Positions 36,560 through 47,800 of a DNA stretch of 64,000 bases are shown in pieces (positions within the stretch are counted from its first letter, which is position 1; every line of letters starts with the position of its first letter). The notes below the pieces were generated by a model, which was not told the origin of the DNA, searched no databases, and saw only the letters and a list, made by a program, of their open reading frames with translations. A program made the position numbers and the translations under genes. Source of the stretch: Scatophagus argus (lineage: Eukaryota; Chordata; Actinopteri; Scatophagidae); contig NC_058508.1 of NCBI RefSeq assembly GCF_020382885.2, positions 2,472,055 to 2,536,054 on the forward strand, in the 5' to 3' direction.

Positions 36560-38050
36560 GATTCAGTGGGGATGGAGTTGAAAAGATGGAGAGGCAGCAT
36601 GTTTCTCCTTGCACCAGAGGCTAATAAGGCACAGATCTGTAGTCCATGTATGAGTGAATGCATATATCATATGGAAATATGGGATGCATATATTGCTTGT
36701 ACTGTGGGTTGGACTGAACTGGCCCCCTTGGGATTCTGTCATGGTTGACAAGGGGAAGGGCAAATATCCAACACGAGAGCAGTTGTGGCATATAATGTCT
36801 CTAGGGCTAGCCTTGGCATAGCTGTTTGGTTGGGCTGTTGCTGTCTATCTCTCTCTGGCATCCTCCCTGATGGCTCAGTGTGCATTTCATACACTTCGCT
36901 GTTAGCGGATTCATGAACCATAGCTATTCGGGCATCCTGTGTAACTGCCCCATGTGTACATGGCCGCATCAGCTGCATAACTGCTCTGGCAGCCCTCCTG
37001 GTCACCTCGTACCTGTGTACAATTTCAGAGGCCACCGCTATGGTACACTGCTGCTCCTCCAATAGCCTCTGCACCACATCTGTGTCTCTCAGGGCATCGG
37101 TGAACATTTCACTCGAGTACCTGGGTAGTTTGCATACACAATGGAGACTTTTTCATATATATATCATCTCTGAGGATGTGCAAGGCCTCCCAGTTTTCAG
37201 ACCTTCTATCTCAGTTTGATGCTGATGCCTGTTGCATGCTCTAAACACAACCCAAAGGCAGTTTCTGCATCCTCTACAATTCGCCGATTGCTCCACCTAG
37301 CAGATTTGGGTTTTTTCTTAACGACAACGGCAGCTGCACCAGTCAAACTGTATTTAAGCTGAGCTGCCATGGTGCTTTTTGTCCAGTGGTTGGTCCTTGC
37401 ACAGTTCTCAAACCGAAAGAAAGAAAGTCCCTATATGAACCTAACCCATCAAAGCTCTAGTATGGATGTTCTCTCTTTTTGTCCATAGTGTTCATAATCA
37501 CTAATGTCCATAGGCTGTCACACACAATGCAGGAAGAGCAACGGGGTGAAGATCTGGCTCCTCTCACACCATGTCAGCTACATTTGCACAACTTATGCTT
37601 TTGGCTTTGTGACAGCGCCGCATCATGGGGTATATGTGAGTTATAATCTGGGGCTGGAACTCCATAGCTGGCCTGGATAGGTTGTGGCACACACTGCATG
37701 AACTTTGGCACAGACTGTTGTGGGCATTGTGCTGGAGCAGGCGTGGTTGATGTGTTAACGGTACAGCAGTGACAGTTTATGGGGGTGAGAGGGGTCATTA
37801 TCTGGCATTTAGTTGGAAATGCAGTCTCTGGAGCAAAGTTATTTTGTGTTTGTGCCTCTCCTCTGTGTGCCGCAGTTCCTCCTGCATTGCCAAGCTTGGT
37901 GCAGGGCGCTGTCTTGGGTTTACACAAGCGTGCACAAAGAATGAGGGAAAATAGTCAAACTTGTAACAACATTTATACAGCCCACTGACAATTCTTCCAG
38001 TGAGGGAGGCTGCTAAATTAGCTAGCAAATGAAAACTACCCATCAAACTG
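36560..38050 (-). pseudogene. decayed coding stretch of unknown origin
   Basis: The minus strand holds several open pieces denser and more GC-rich than the surroundings. A Pro/Gln/Cys-rich 117-residue frame lies at 37574-37927. A roughly 53-codon frame starts near 37370 and contains KKKPKSARWSNRRIVEDAE. A 122-residue frame lies at 36739-37107 (RLLEEQQCTIAVASEIVHRY). Stops and frameshifts separate them. I do not recognise the family. A two-gene DNA transposon is one possibility, but no TIRs were found. Confidence 0.3.
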
Positions 38051-38394
38051 GTTTAGTTTAAAACATGGCATCCATTTTCAGAGGGGAAAACAGGAAAACT
38101 GAACTGTCTGGCTGTGCACCAAAACTTGAACTAGCCTGGTGTGGTACTCTCAGCTTAAGTGGCAGTAGAAGAAAGGTGCACGGAGCCAAATACTGCATGT
38201 AACGTCACATCATCTCTTTCTGGATATTAAACCAGTTTTTGTTAAATTAAGCTCAGAAGGATGTCAGATTGAAGTTGTCATTAAGAGTAATATTCAAATT
38301 GTTGTGGAAAATACTTATTGAACCTATGGCTTCTCCTTCAGCATAAAGAGATGTGGTCATGACCAAAATTTACCAATTTTAATCTGCTTTATTT

Positions 38395-38590
38395 AAAGAG
38401 TAACTAAACCCCTAAACCACTTTTTCTGCTGAAAATGAATTTAGTAGAGCAAAATATTATTAATTTACATTTTGTTACAAATATGCATAGCGACTGCCCT
38501 TTACAGGTTGAAACCTGGCTATTGCAATTGAAATTTATGATTGGCTGATTTGAGGGCAAGTGACGTATTTGGAGGGAGCCTACTGAAATC
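38395..38590 (+). repeat. interspersed repeat, copy 2 (partner 29585-29800)
   Basis: See the entry at 29585-29800. This copy has no LINE next to it and continues with GATTGGCTGATTTGAGGGCA. Confidence 0.6.
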
Positions 38591-40464
38591 TGTAAATTAT
38601 TCTTTCATTTGATAGTAATGCAGTCAAACTTTAATCATTTATGTACATTATAATTTAATTGTTTATTTACAGATAACATCCGGGCTGACAGTGCAGAATA
38701 GTTAGACAAGTGACTGCAAATTGATTAAATAAATTAAACACAATAAATAAATACATACATACTTAAACAAAGTGAAATCATCAGACATGTTATTTACAGA
38801 TTTGGGGCAATAAATTAAGCTAAATCATGTAGGTCTGCTTATGCCAGCCAGAAATACATTACTATCAAAGTATTTTTACATTTCTCTGCTTTTTTCTTCT
38901 TCTTTTTTTAATTCTGTAAAAGAGCCCAAGTGTTAAATTGACATGTAATGGTAACCTCAGATAGGAAATGAAAGGTAAACAAGACACAAGGAGACAAAAA
39001 CTATGAAATAAAACAGTGAACTAACTTCAAATCATGACTGAAAGTATAAAATACATGAATATATGTGACATTTATTCATATATATATTTATTATTCATAT
39101 ATATATATATAAATATATATATGAATAAATGTCCTGACCTTTGTATGTCTTTTACAAATGGTTTTGACCACATTAGTACTTTAGCATTACACCTACAATG
39201 TCACAGTTTAGTGTGCTACAGCACCACCAGGAGTTCTAGAGTGGTAAATATAGTGCTGACCAAACCCTTGTTTTTCCACTGTAATGTGAATGCACCTTGC
39301 TGAATTTTGCAGTTGTTCATTTTTGACTTTTTAAACAAACCTGACCTTCACAAAATAATCACCAACGTGGATGAGAAGTCCTTCAACTGCTTAGTCCTTG
39401 AAGGTTTTAAACATCACTGTGGGAACAGTATCTAAGCCTCAGGAATCTGTCTGAGTGTTTCCCATGATAGTGTTTGCCTCCAGTGCTAGGAGATGGAAGA
39501 TGATAGAAGCAATGTCCAAAATCCTTCCACACTATACGTTCCAGTGCCAAAATGGCAATGTAAGGCCACATCCAGGCATAATCAGGCATTGCAATGGTTA
39601 ATGCAAGGTTGTGCAGCACTGTGATAGGTGTCATAGTTCAGTCCATAAACAGTTCAGAACAGACTCCGGGGAAGATTGTCACCCTAGATGAACTGAAACA
39701 TGACTAAGTGATTGCGCTGCATGGACCTTGTAGCAATCATGATAGAATTTACATCATCTGTGACTTCTGCACTGCTAACACTAGTAACACAAAGGAGGGA
39801 GTATCAGTGGAGAGAAAAGAAGCCAGAAACAAACCAGCTAAATTAAATTTCAAAATAAAGGAACATTTGAATATTTGAAATTTTTTTGGACATTATTTTC
39901 AGCCTGGCAAAGGTTGCTGTTGGCCTGCCCACAATTATAGGGGACACATTGCAAAACACACTGTTAAATTATAATGTTATGTGCTATTATGCTCACTGGA
40001 AAACGTATTTCTGTGTAATGTTAATTCAGATTTCATCCAACACAAAAGTGTGTTCTAAGCACTTCAGCAGTGAGTATTTTGTGCGTCATTAATGCTGGTA
40101 AGAGGTGCCTGCTGCATTGCAAGCTTGTGTTCAAGACGTGCGCTGATATTTCAGAGTTACTCTTCACCTTTACCATTGTATTGCATAAGTACAACTGTAC
40201 GCTATTAAACTGGAATGTTATTTAAGAAGTGGTGAAATGTTGAAATTAGCTTTTGTAATTGTATTAATGGGATATCAAATATGTTTTATTTTTAAAACAT
40301 CGTCATTGCTGTCAATGGTGATGCAGCGAAATTACAGCAATTGACTTGAAACCTGGAACACAGCAATACAACATTTGAGCTTCCCACTCAGAGGAAGATT
40401 TGCTATCAATAATAGTCTTTTCTTTGTCTTGTCAGAAATAAATCATATTGCGATTCTTCTGTGG
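38591..40464. other. gene-free interval
   Basis: No exon recognised. Contains the perfect inverted repeat at 39067-39133. Confidence 0.45.
39067..39133. repeat. perfect 25-bp inverted repeat (hairpin)
   Basis: The left arm 39067-39091 begins GACATTTATTCATATA. The right arm 39109-39133 ends TATGAATAAATGTC and is its exact reverse complement. The spacer is 17 bases and also AT-rich, so the whole can extrude as a long cruciform. It may be the core of a short palindromic element. Confidence 0.9.
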
Positions 40465-40580
40465 TCAGAACTCTGTGTAGACCAGTCATATTCTTCCACA
40501 CCAAACTCATCCAACCATGTCTTTATGGCGCTTTGCTTTGTGCACTGGAGCACAGTCATGCTGGAATAAAAAAGGGCCTA
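40465..40580 (-). mobile_element. Tc1/mariner transposase remnant, short
   Basis: It shares with the 13670-14005 copy the blocks CTCATCCAACCATGTCTTTA, GCTTTGTGCACTGG and CACAGTCATGCTGGAATA, the reverse complement of the transposase H-x-K...TW-DEF region. Both flanks are lost. Confidence 0.7.
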
Positions 40581-43074
40581 GTACTCTTTCCATAATGGGC
40601 ACAGATGAAAGTCGAAAGCATGATGATGTTTTGTGCTCAGAAATAGGATAAAGGGATAGGGATAAAAATTGCAAATGCCCTGTTGATTAGGAGTTCCAAA
40701 ATAGAGCTGCAGAAGACAAAACACCCAGACCAGACTGAAAAACAAGCCTCTGCTGCTATATGTGGTTCCTGGCTGATTCACAGCCTCATACTAGTAAAAA
40801 CCATGCATCAATAGTGCAAAAGTTTAACATATTGATGAAACTGAGGCAAAAGTAAATGATATAATGTATTAAGTTGAGCTAATCTTAATGACCTTGTGAC
40901 CAGAGGCTAGTTTAATCTATAATGACACATTGTCACTGTCCTCTCCTCTCAGTGGTTCAGACTACAGCAGAGGGAGGGGCTCCACTAAGAATTCACATTC
41001 AAACCACACATACAGGAGGGACTATGGTGTATGTACCTCACACACAGAGGAACACTTCAGATGAGCTACAACTGACGATGGACCTGTTCTTTCTACAGTT
41101 TGACCAGTTTGATCTGATTGATTTGATCTATTTTTTCCACCGAGCCCAATTAAAGGCATTAACATGTAACTTACTGAGTCGCTTCTAGAACAGGATCTTC
41201 CTGCTGCTGCCAGTAATAGTTTATATCTCAAAAATGCATTTATATCTTTAAAGCTACATACCTATGCAATGGTGTTCTGGCTTCAGTTCTGATTTTGACT
41301 GATGTGTCTAATTTGGCCTCATTACCACGTAATGATAAAATTTACACAATGGTGCATTTGTGTTCTTCACTGTATTTGCCAATAGTCAGTATTATTCTTC
41401 TAAAATATAGGTCTAGGAGGTAAGGTGAGGCATTGCATTGAACTTGTTGACCTGGTGTGGTTTATGAGAATGCATGGAAACAGGCTCTGTTATCCCCCTG
41501 AAATGTTGACTGAAAGAGGTCACAGAACATTGTCAGCCCAGGGTAAGGTACATGCGGTACATTTTGGAAAATGCCCACCTCTTCCTCTCGTCGGACAGAG
41601 CTATGTTGCAGTCAGCAGTGCCTCCTCCACATAGCAAAGCAGAGATGTACTCCTTCATGGATCCACTGAAACTGACTTTTTATGCTGCCACTCTGGACTC
41701 TGGAACTGAAACCCATGAATGAACTGAAAATATAAGAATGCATTCAGAGTCTCTTGGGCTCCTCTCTTTGATGCTGCTATGTATATACACAGATAGAACC
41801 TCAACAATAAACGGTTGATTCATTTTCATTTCACTCTTTCTTTCGATTAAGCCATTTGTGATTTAGTTTTATGTTTTGTTTGGATGAAACTTCAGTTGTC
41901 CCAATTTGAGGTTTGGAAGTTTCGGGATATTCGACAACTTGTCTAGTACTATAGGACTGCTTTAGAGGGATGATTAGGAGGCTAATAGATTTCACTTCAG
42001 TATTTTTCTTTTAGAATTATTTTTCAAGGTTCATGCAAATTAAGCGTATTTTAGGTAAAACTGATGTGTGATTTCAATTTGGTTGGCTGTCAGTCTGTAG
42101 TCTGCTCTCTCAGGCTAGTCTCTTATGCACCAAGAGTACATTTAATCTCTAGTTATCAAGCAGATGCATAAACATTCCATTCTTTATGTCTGAGGTTAGA
42201 TGGAGTCAGGGTGGATAGGAAGTAAAAGTGTGGTCTCAGCAGAAGACCAGGTGTCCTTGTCAAGGAGCTTCAGGGTTTACAAAAAAAGGAACCTGAGAAA
42301 TAACGTTTGAACTAAATATTCAATCATTTAAAAATCCATAGTTTATGCTAATAACTGGAGGACTTATATATGCAAGTCAGCTTTATTTATATAGCACATA
42401 AATACAAGCACAAGAAGCCATAAACCACCTTAAAAGCAATGAGCATTAAAAGCTTGAAATAAAAAGTTTAAATAAAAATTGTTTGAAAGAAATGAAATAA
42501 ATGCTTAAAATAAAAAAAAATAAAAACAGACAAGCTCATTACACTTGTATTTTGTTCATCTTGATTCTCCTTAGTTAACCAATTCAGTAAATAATGTATG
42601 CATAATGTATGCAGTAAGACAACATATGGTCTGCTGACATCTTCCTCACTTCAGCTCCTTGAAAGCCCTCATCAGTGGCCACAGTCACAGTTCAAGTAAT
42701 TGTGAATGAATGTAAGTCAAAAGTGAAGCCAAAGAGTCAAGTCAGAGTCAAAAACAGGAATAATAGGAATAATAATTCTGTTCAGAAGTTACTAATATAT
42801 TACATGATGGTAATATATTATGTAATAATGAGTGAGTCGCTATTATCCAAAATGCCAAATCATAATTTTGTGTCTCCGCACTTATCTGAAAGTAAAGGAA
42901 AGTAAACCAGGTTTTGGAAAATGATTAAATCATTTTCACATAATTCTACGTCATCCTTACCCTGGTAAAATGAATGAGTGATATGTTCTGCAGTCGGTGG
43001 ACGAATATTCCAACAGTGCCTCCACATCCCAGCAGCCTGACACATTGGTTTGTGATGAGTTCAGTGGCAGATCC
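40581..43074. other. gene-free interval
   Basis: No convincing exon, RNA gene or classifiable repeat over 2.5 kb. Short open frames at 40922-41231 and 41425-41634 show no family motif and no matching splice frames. Confidence 0.45.
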
Positions 43075-43088
43075 ACCATTCACTATCC

Positions 43089-43435
43089 ATCCATCCATCT
43101 GTTTTCCATACCGCTTATCCGTCAGTGTCGCAGGGGGCTGGAGCCTATCCCAGCTGACTACGGGTGAGAGACGGGCTTCACCCTGGACTGGTCGCCAGTC
43201 AATCGCAGGGCCAACACACAAAGACAGACAACCACACACTCTCACACTCACACCTAGGGGCAATGTAGAGTAGCCAATTAACCTAATGTGCATGTTTTTG
43301 GTATTGTGGGAGGAAGTCAGAGTACCCGGAGAAAACCCACGCAGGCACAGGGAGAACATGCAAACCACTGGGATTCGAACCTGGAACCCTTTTACTATGA
43401 GGCGACAGTGCAAGCCACTGCACCACCGCCACCCT
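43089..43435 (-). mobile_element. near full-length tRNA-derived SINE with 14-bp target duplication
   Basis: Read on the minus strand, the element begins with a tRNA-like head: GGTGGTGCAGTGGCTTGCAC (A-box region), then CAGGTTCGAATCCCAG with a perfect B box. The usual body follows (GTTTGCATGTTCTCCCTGTG, GTGGGTTTTCTCCGGGT, ATTGGCTACTCTACATTGCC, CAGCTGGGATAGGCTCCAGC) and it ends in GGAT repeats. ACCATTCACTATCC flanks it exactly at 43075-43088 and 43436-43449. An intact head and a perfect duplication point to a comparatively recent insertion. Confidence 0.9.
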
Positions 43436-43449
43436 ACCATTCACTATCC

Positions 43450-44810
43450 CCCCTGGTATTCAGTGTACAAGGCTATCAAGGTAAATAGAAGAGCAAGAAA
43501 GCTTTACTCTGTCACATCCCATCACATCTCTGTCACATCTGTCACTGTGTTAGTAAGTTGAATTAGTTAGCCAACTTTTAGTAGGTTTGTGTTATGAATA
43601 GATTTGTTTTGTTCTCAGACAGAATACCGGACACGTTTGATAAAAACCTTGAAATTTGAATATATATTGTATTTAGTAATAGGGTCAAACTGTAGTGACT
43701 TTGTTGCAATGTGTGTGGCTGTTTCTTCCATTCATTCAGTCAGTGGCTACTGTTTCTTGTATTCACTGTGGCCTTGGTTGCCTAAGTAGCTGTTGATACC
43801 TTTGCAGACTAACATGTCCTTTTAGGACAGTTCAGTTGTTTTTTTTTTCTGTTGTTTGTCTGTATCAAGGTCTCATCGACAGTTCTCTCTGCTGCATTTC
43901 TATTTGGAACCACTTGTTGTGGTCTGTTATCTCTCTCCCTTGTTGGGGTTGGGCTCCCATTCCTGACCAGATGGGACCATCTGGTGTGAGGGGTGTTGGG
44001 GGCAGTGCCTGTCCAAATTAGCCTCTATTATAATAACATGGAATATAATATACAATTCTAAAAATAAAACTCAAGAATTAGCCATCTTACCCATTTCATT
44101 GTTCAAAGCAAAACTTGCATCTTTCACAGAATTAAGACATGTTCAGAAAGCAAAGTAAGTGCAGAAAGCAAATTGTCCACTCAGTCTTTTTATCCATCAT
44201 GGACTACACTGGTGTGATTTGTCCTCCACTGTCCAAACCTCTCAATGCACTTTTATGATTGGGATGGCATTATATACTGTTGTTTTCTTTATGACGATGT
44301 GTATGACAACATGTCTTAGCAACATGTCTCTTTAAGTATAGATCAAGTAAGCTCTGTATGATCAAAATTGAAATTCATCATACTAATCCCACAATTTAAA
44401 TTTTCTGCCTCACAGAAGTGGAACAATAATTTATGTAATTTGTGTTGATATATGTGTATATATAGGTATATATTTTGGATGTAATTACAGCTTACACTGT
44501 AACTTTTTTAGTCTATTATTTTATACACACAGTCAATCTGGTCGACCTGCTTCCTCTGCACTCTATGGTACTTTATGTAGTGTATTTTATTTTATTTAGT
44601 GTACTGTTAGTCTATTTTTCCTACTAACAGTTTGACCTTGTTTGGTTGTTTGTTTGCTTACTTTTTGACTAACCTACACTGCTGTAATGGGCTACTGGAT
44701 GATTGAATTTCTATCTATCTATAGATAGATAGATAGATACATATATATTTACATACACATGACTTGCTACACTTGCCTTGAGCCAAACAGTCAGAACTGT
44801 GTTTGCAGAT
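43450..44810. other. gene-free interval upstream of the SLC6 gene
   Basis: Contains only small unconserved ORFs and a TATC/GATA repeat at 44711-44739. Any distal control DNA for the transporter would be here, but nothing specific was recognised. Confidence 0.45.
44711..44739. repeat. TATC/GATA microsatellite with palindromic centre
   Basis: CTATCTATCTATAGATAGAT followed by further AGAT units. The switch from TATC to GATA makes a self-complementary tract about 75 bases upstream of the TATA box of the SLC6 gene. Confidence 0.85.
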
Positions 44811-44813
44811 GAG

Positions 44814-44820
44814 TATAAAT
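44814..44820 (+). promoter_or_regulatory. possible TATA box of the SLC6 gene
   Basis: TATAAAT lies 62 bases upstream of the ATG at 44882. Initiation about 30 bases downstream would give a short leader of roughly 35-40 bases in the same exon. The frame of the ATG is closed by TAA at 44864, so no longer N-terminus is possible without an upstream exon. Confidence 0.45.
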
Positions 44821-44881
44821 CCCGGCTGAGAGGGGTGTGCACTGCTCATACCAATCAAGGAGGTAAAGAGGTAACACTGAG

Positions 44882-47800
44882 ATGGAGACCAAGGTGGAAA
44901 AGAGGGAACAGTGGAGGAAGAAAAGGGAATATATTCTGGCATCAGCGGGCAATGTGGTGGGCCTGGGCAATGTGTGGAGGTTCCCCTACCTGTGCTATAA
45001 GAATGGAGGAGGTGAGCTGGAAATCCGTATACTTTAACATGTTATATGATGAGGTCTTTATAGCTAAAGGTAATAATGAATTATTGATTTTTCCGTGATA
45101 TCATGAAGCAAAATAATAAAACAGAAAAGAAACTTAAAATCTATTAAGACAAATCAGATGTGGATTGTGCAAAAGAAGCTGCAAGTTGGAAATAATCATA
45201 TCAGTTTGAGAACATGAGTAAACTGTTCAGTCTGTGCAGGAGAACACAGATAACCCTCTATTGCACCAATTATTACTTCAGGATAAAAAATGATTTAATT
45301 TGTTTATATTACTTAAAATTGTTTAAACAACTGAAATATCTGAACATTTTTTAAAAAAAAGATGGAGGAAAAAAATGTATCATACAGTCAAAGTTTTCTC
45401 TAAAAACATCCTTTTAGTGAAAATAAGACTAAACAAATTCAACTATGCTTAGTAAAATGCATAAACCAAAATTTCCTCAATAAAATTAAAATAATTGTCT
45501 TGTCTTGTCTTAAATGTGTGGCAATGATAACATCATAGTAAGGTTGTTATATGGACCTGTAAGGAGACAATGTAAAATATATATATATATTTTTTTTTTG
45601 GTCAAAAATAAATCGATCACATTACATTCTCTATTTTGTTCTCCTCATAACTGCAACATATATCAACTAACAGTCTTAAAATATAGCACAATTTTGCATG
45701 CATGCTGTGTATAATTCCAGTTATTGTACTTTCTGGAGTACATATACTACATACACATATCACAGGGTATTTGCCACCAGGAAAGCATCTAAAATTAATT
45801 ATTTTCTTGGAAGAAAATATTGCTTTTAAAATTGCATGGGCTTATTGACTAGAAAAGCACAAAAAAATTAATCAATATATTTATGTTACAAAATGTCTGA
45901 AATTATAAATTATCAATAAAAATCATATTTCCTCTTATACATGTCATCAAGAAGTTGTACAGTCTTATGGTAGCCTAGTGCTATGTATGTCAGTTAGAAT
46001 CCAGTATGCTGAATGCAAACAGGTTGCTTCCATATTTACATGTAAATGGAATATGGTAACAAATTGAATTTACCTTGCTGCTGGTCCCTTCCCTGGTGGT
46101 AGCAGCAGTGTCAAAAATGGCAACCCAACAGGGACATTGTGTAGGTTGTGGAGTTTCCATTTAACAAAAAACTTGCCACATCTACAAACGTATCATACCT
46201 CAGATAGTATTTCACTTTTTTGTCTTTCTTTTTTCTTCTGCCTATATATTGAACAGTCCGTCAGCTTTTGAAGCCTACACATCATGGCCTCAGTCTCACA
46301 TGTCCATGGAGAAAAGAAATACACACAAGGTTTCCTGGTTATATAATGTTATATATATTTGTCCTATCTAAATGAAAGACCACCTTCTCATAACTAAACA
46401 GTAAAGTTAAGTAAAAGTACTTAAGTAAAATTGAGATAAAGTACATCAAGTCAAGTCAACTTTATTATCAAATATGCTATAGAAAGAAGAAGGGTAGAAG
46501 AATGCAGATGAACAGTCTGTCTTCTTCCAGGAAAATGACCTGTCTTGGAGGTCTCCAGGAGGTGCTACCTGCCACTGGAGAACTAACCTGCCAATAATTC
46601 AGTAAGAATTCACTAATTCAGCTTTCTAACTTCAGCACTAACCTGCCAATTTAAAGAGGTTATTGGCAGGGCCCTGGATGTTGCCATCCATGAAGATGCC
46701 CACTGGAGGCTACACACTAGTGGTCTGCAGTCTGTAGAAGACTCTCCAACATGCATGACAGGGAATGGGTTTCTTCACTCTTCTGAAGTGGGGCCATTAT
46801 GTTCCTCAAACTTCTTCACCTGTCCCATTGGGTGCAGGAAGGTTTTGGGATTCCAGCATTCTGGGTGAGCTTCAGACGACTTCCTTGCACTTTTAATATT
46901 AACATGTAAAAGAAAGATAATTATTAAAATATATTAAAGCTAAATATTTTCTCTAATTCAAAATATTTACCTAACTGTTTCTAATTAACCCTAATTATTA
47001 TGGACATTTTTCACTCTTCTTTTATTGCTTAAATTAATTGGGAAAGTAATCCCGGGTTGACCCACAACGAAAGTAGTTGTGGCAGCCGTACACTGATTTA
47101 CTCCCTCGCTTTAAGAACACCACTCCAGTCCTTATTCCATTACAGTCTCAGGTGTATTTCTGTGTGTGCAGGTGTCTTCCTGTTGCCTTACTGTTTCTTT
47201 GCTTTACTGTGTGGCCTGCCACTTTTCCTGCTGGAGACTGTGATTGGTCAGTACATGCAGGAGGGTGCCATCACCTGCTGGAATAAGATCTGCCCACTGG
47301 CAAAAGGTAATCATATTTTCTGGTTAATGAATTTTGCAAATGTTGTTATTCTGTGAATTTTGAATACCATATTGGTTCTTTATCTTTGTGCTGTTGAATA
47401 CATTAACCATTTAAAGTTAAGACATTACATCATCCAAAATGGCATAGAAATTCTGTGTGTTAAGGTTAAGAAGAAGAAGATGATGATAATGATGATGATG
47501 ATGATGAATCATACATCCATCCATCCATTTTCTATAGTGCTTATCCATCAGGGTCAGGGGGGGTCTGGAGTCTATCTCAGCTAACTACGGGCGAGAGGCA
47601 GGGTCCACCCAGGACAGGTCGCCAGTCAGTCACAGGGCATGATGAATCATTCTATGTCATGTAGATCCATACACAGTACAGCATAGTGAAACTCAGTATT
47701 GAACCCATTCCTGCGGAGTGCGTCAGTCAAGGACAGTGTCAGGAGAATTAACCTGCTATACAAGTTTTTGATCACAAGGAAAGCAGAGCAAACATATGCA

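Noticed and set aside
43370..43435. tRNA gene suggested by GGTTCGAATCCC on the minus strand
   Set aside because: The B box is part of a tRNA-derived SINE head; no complete cloverleaf with acceptor stem is present.
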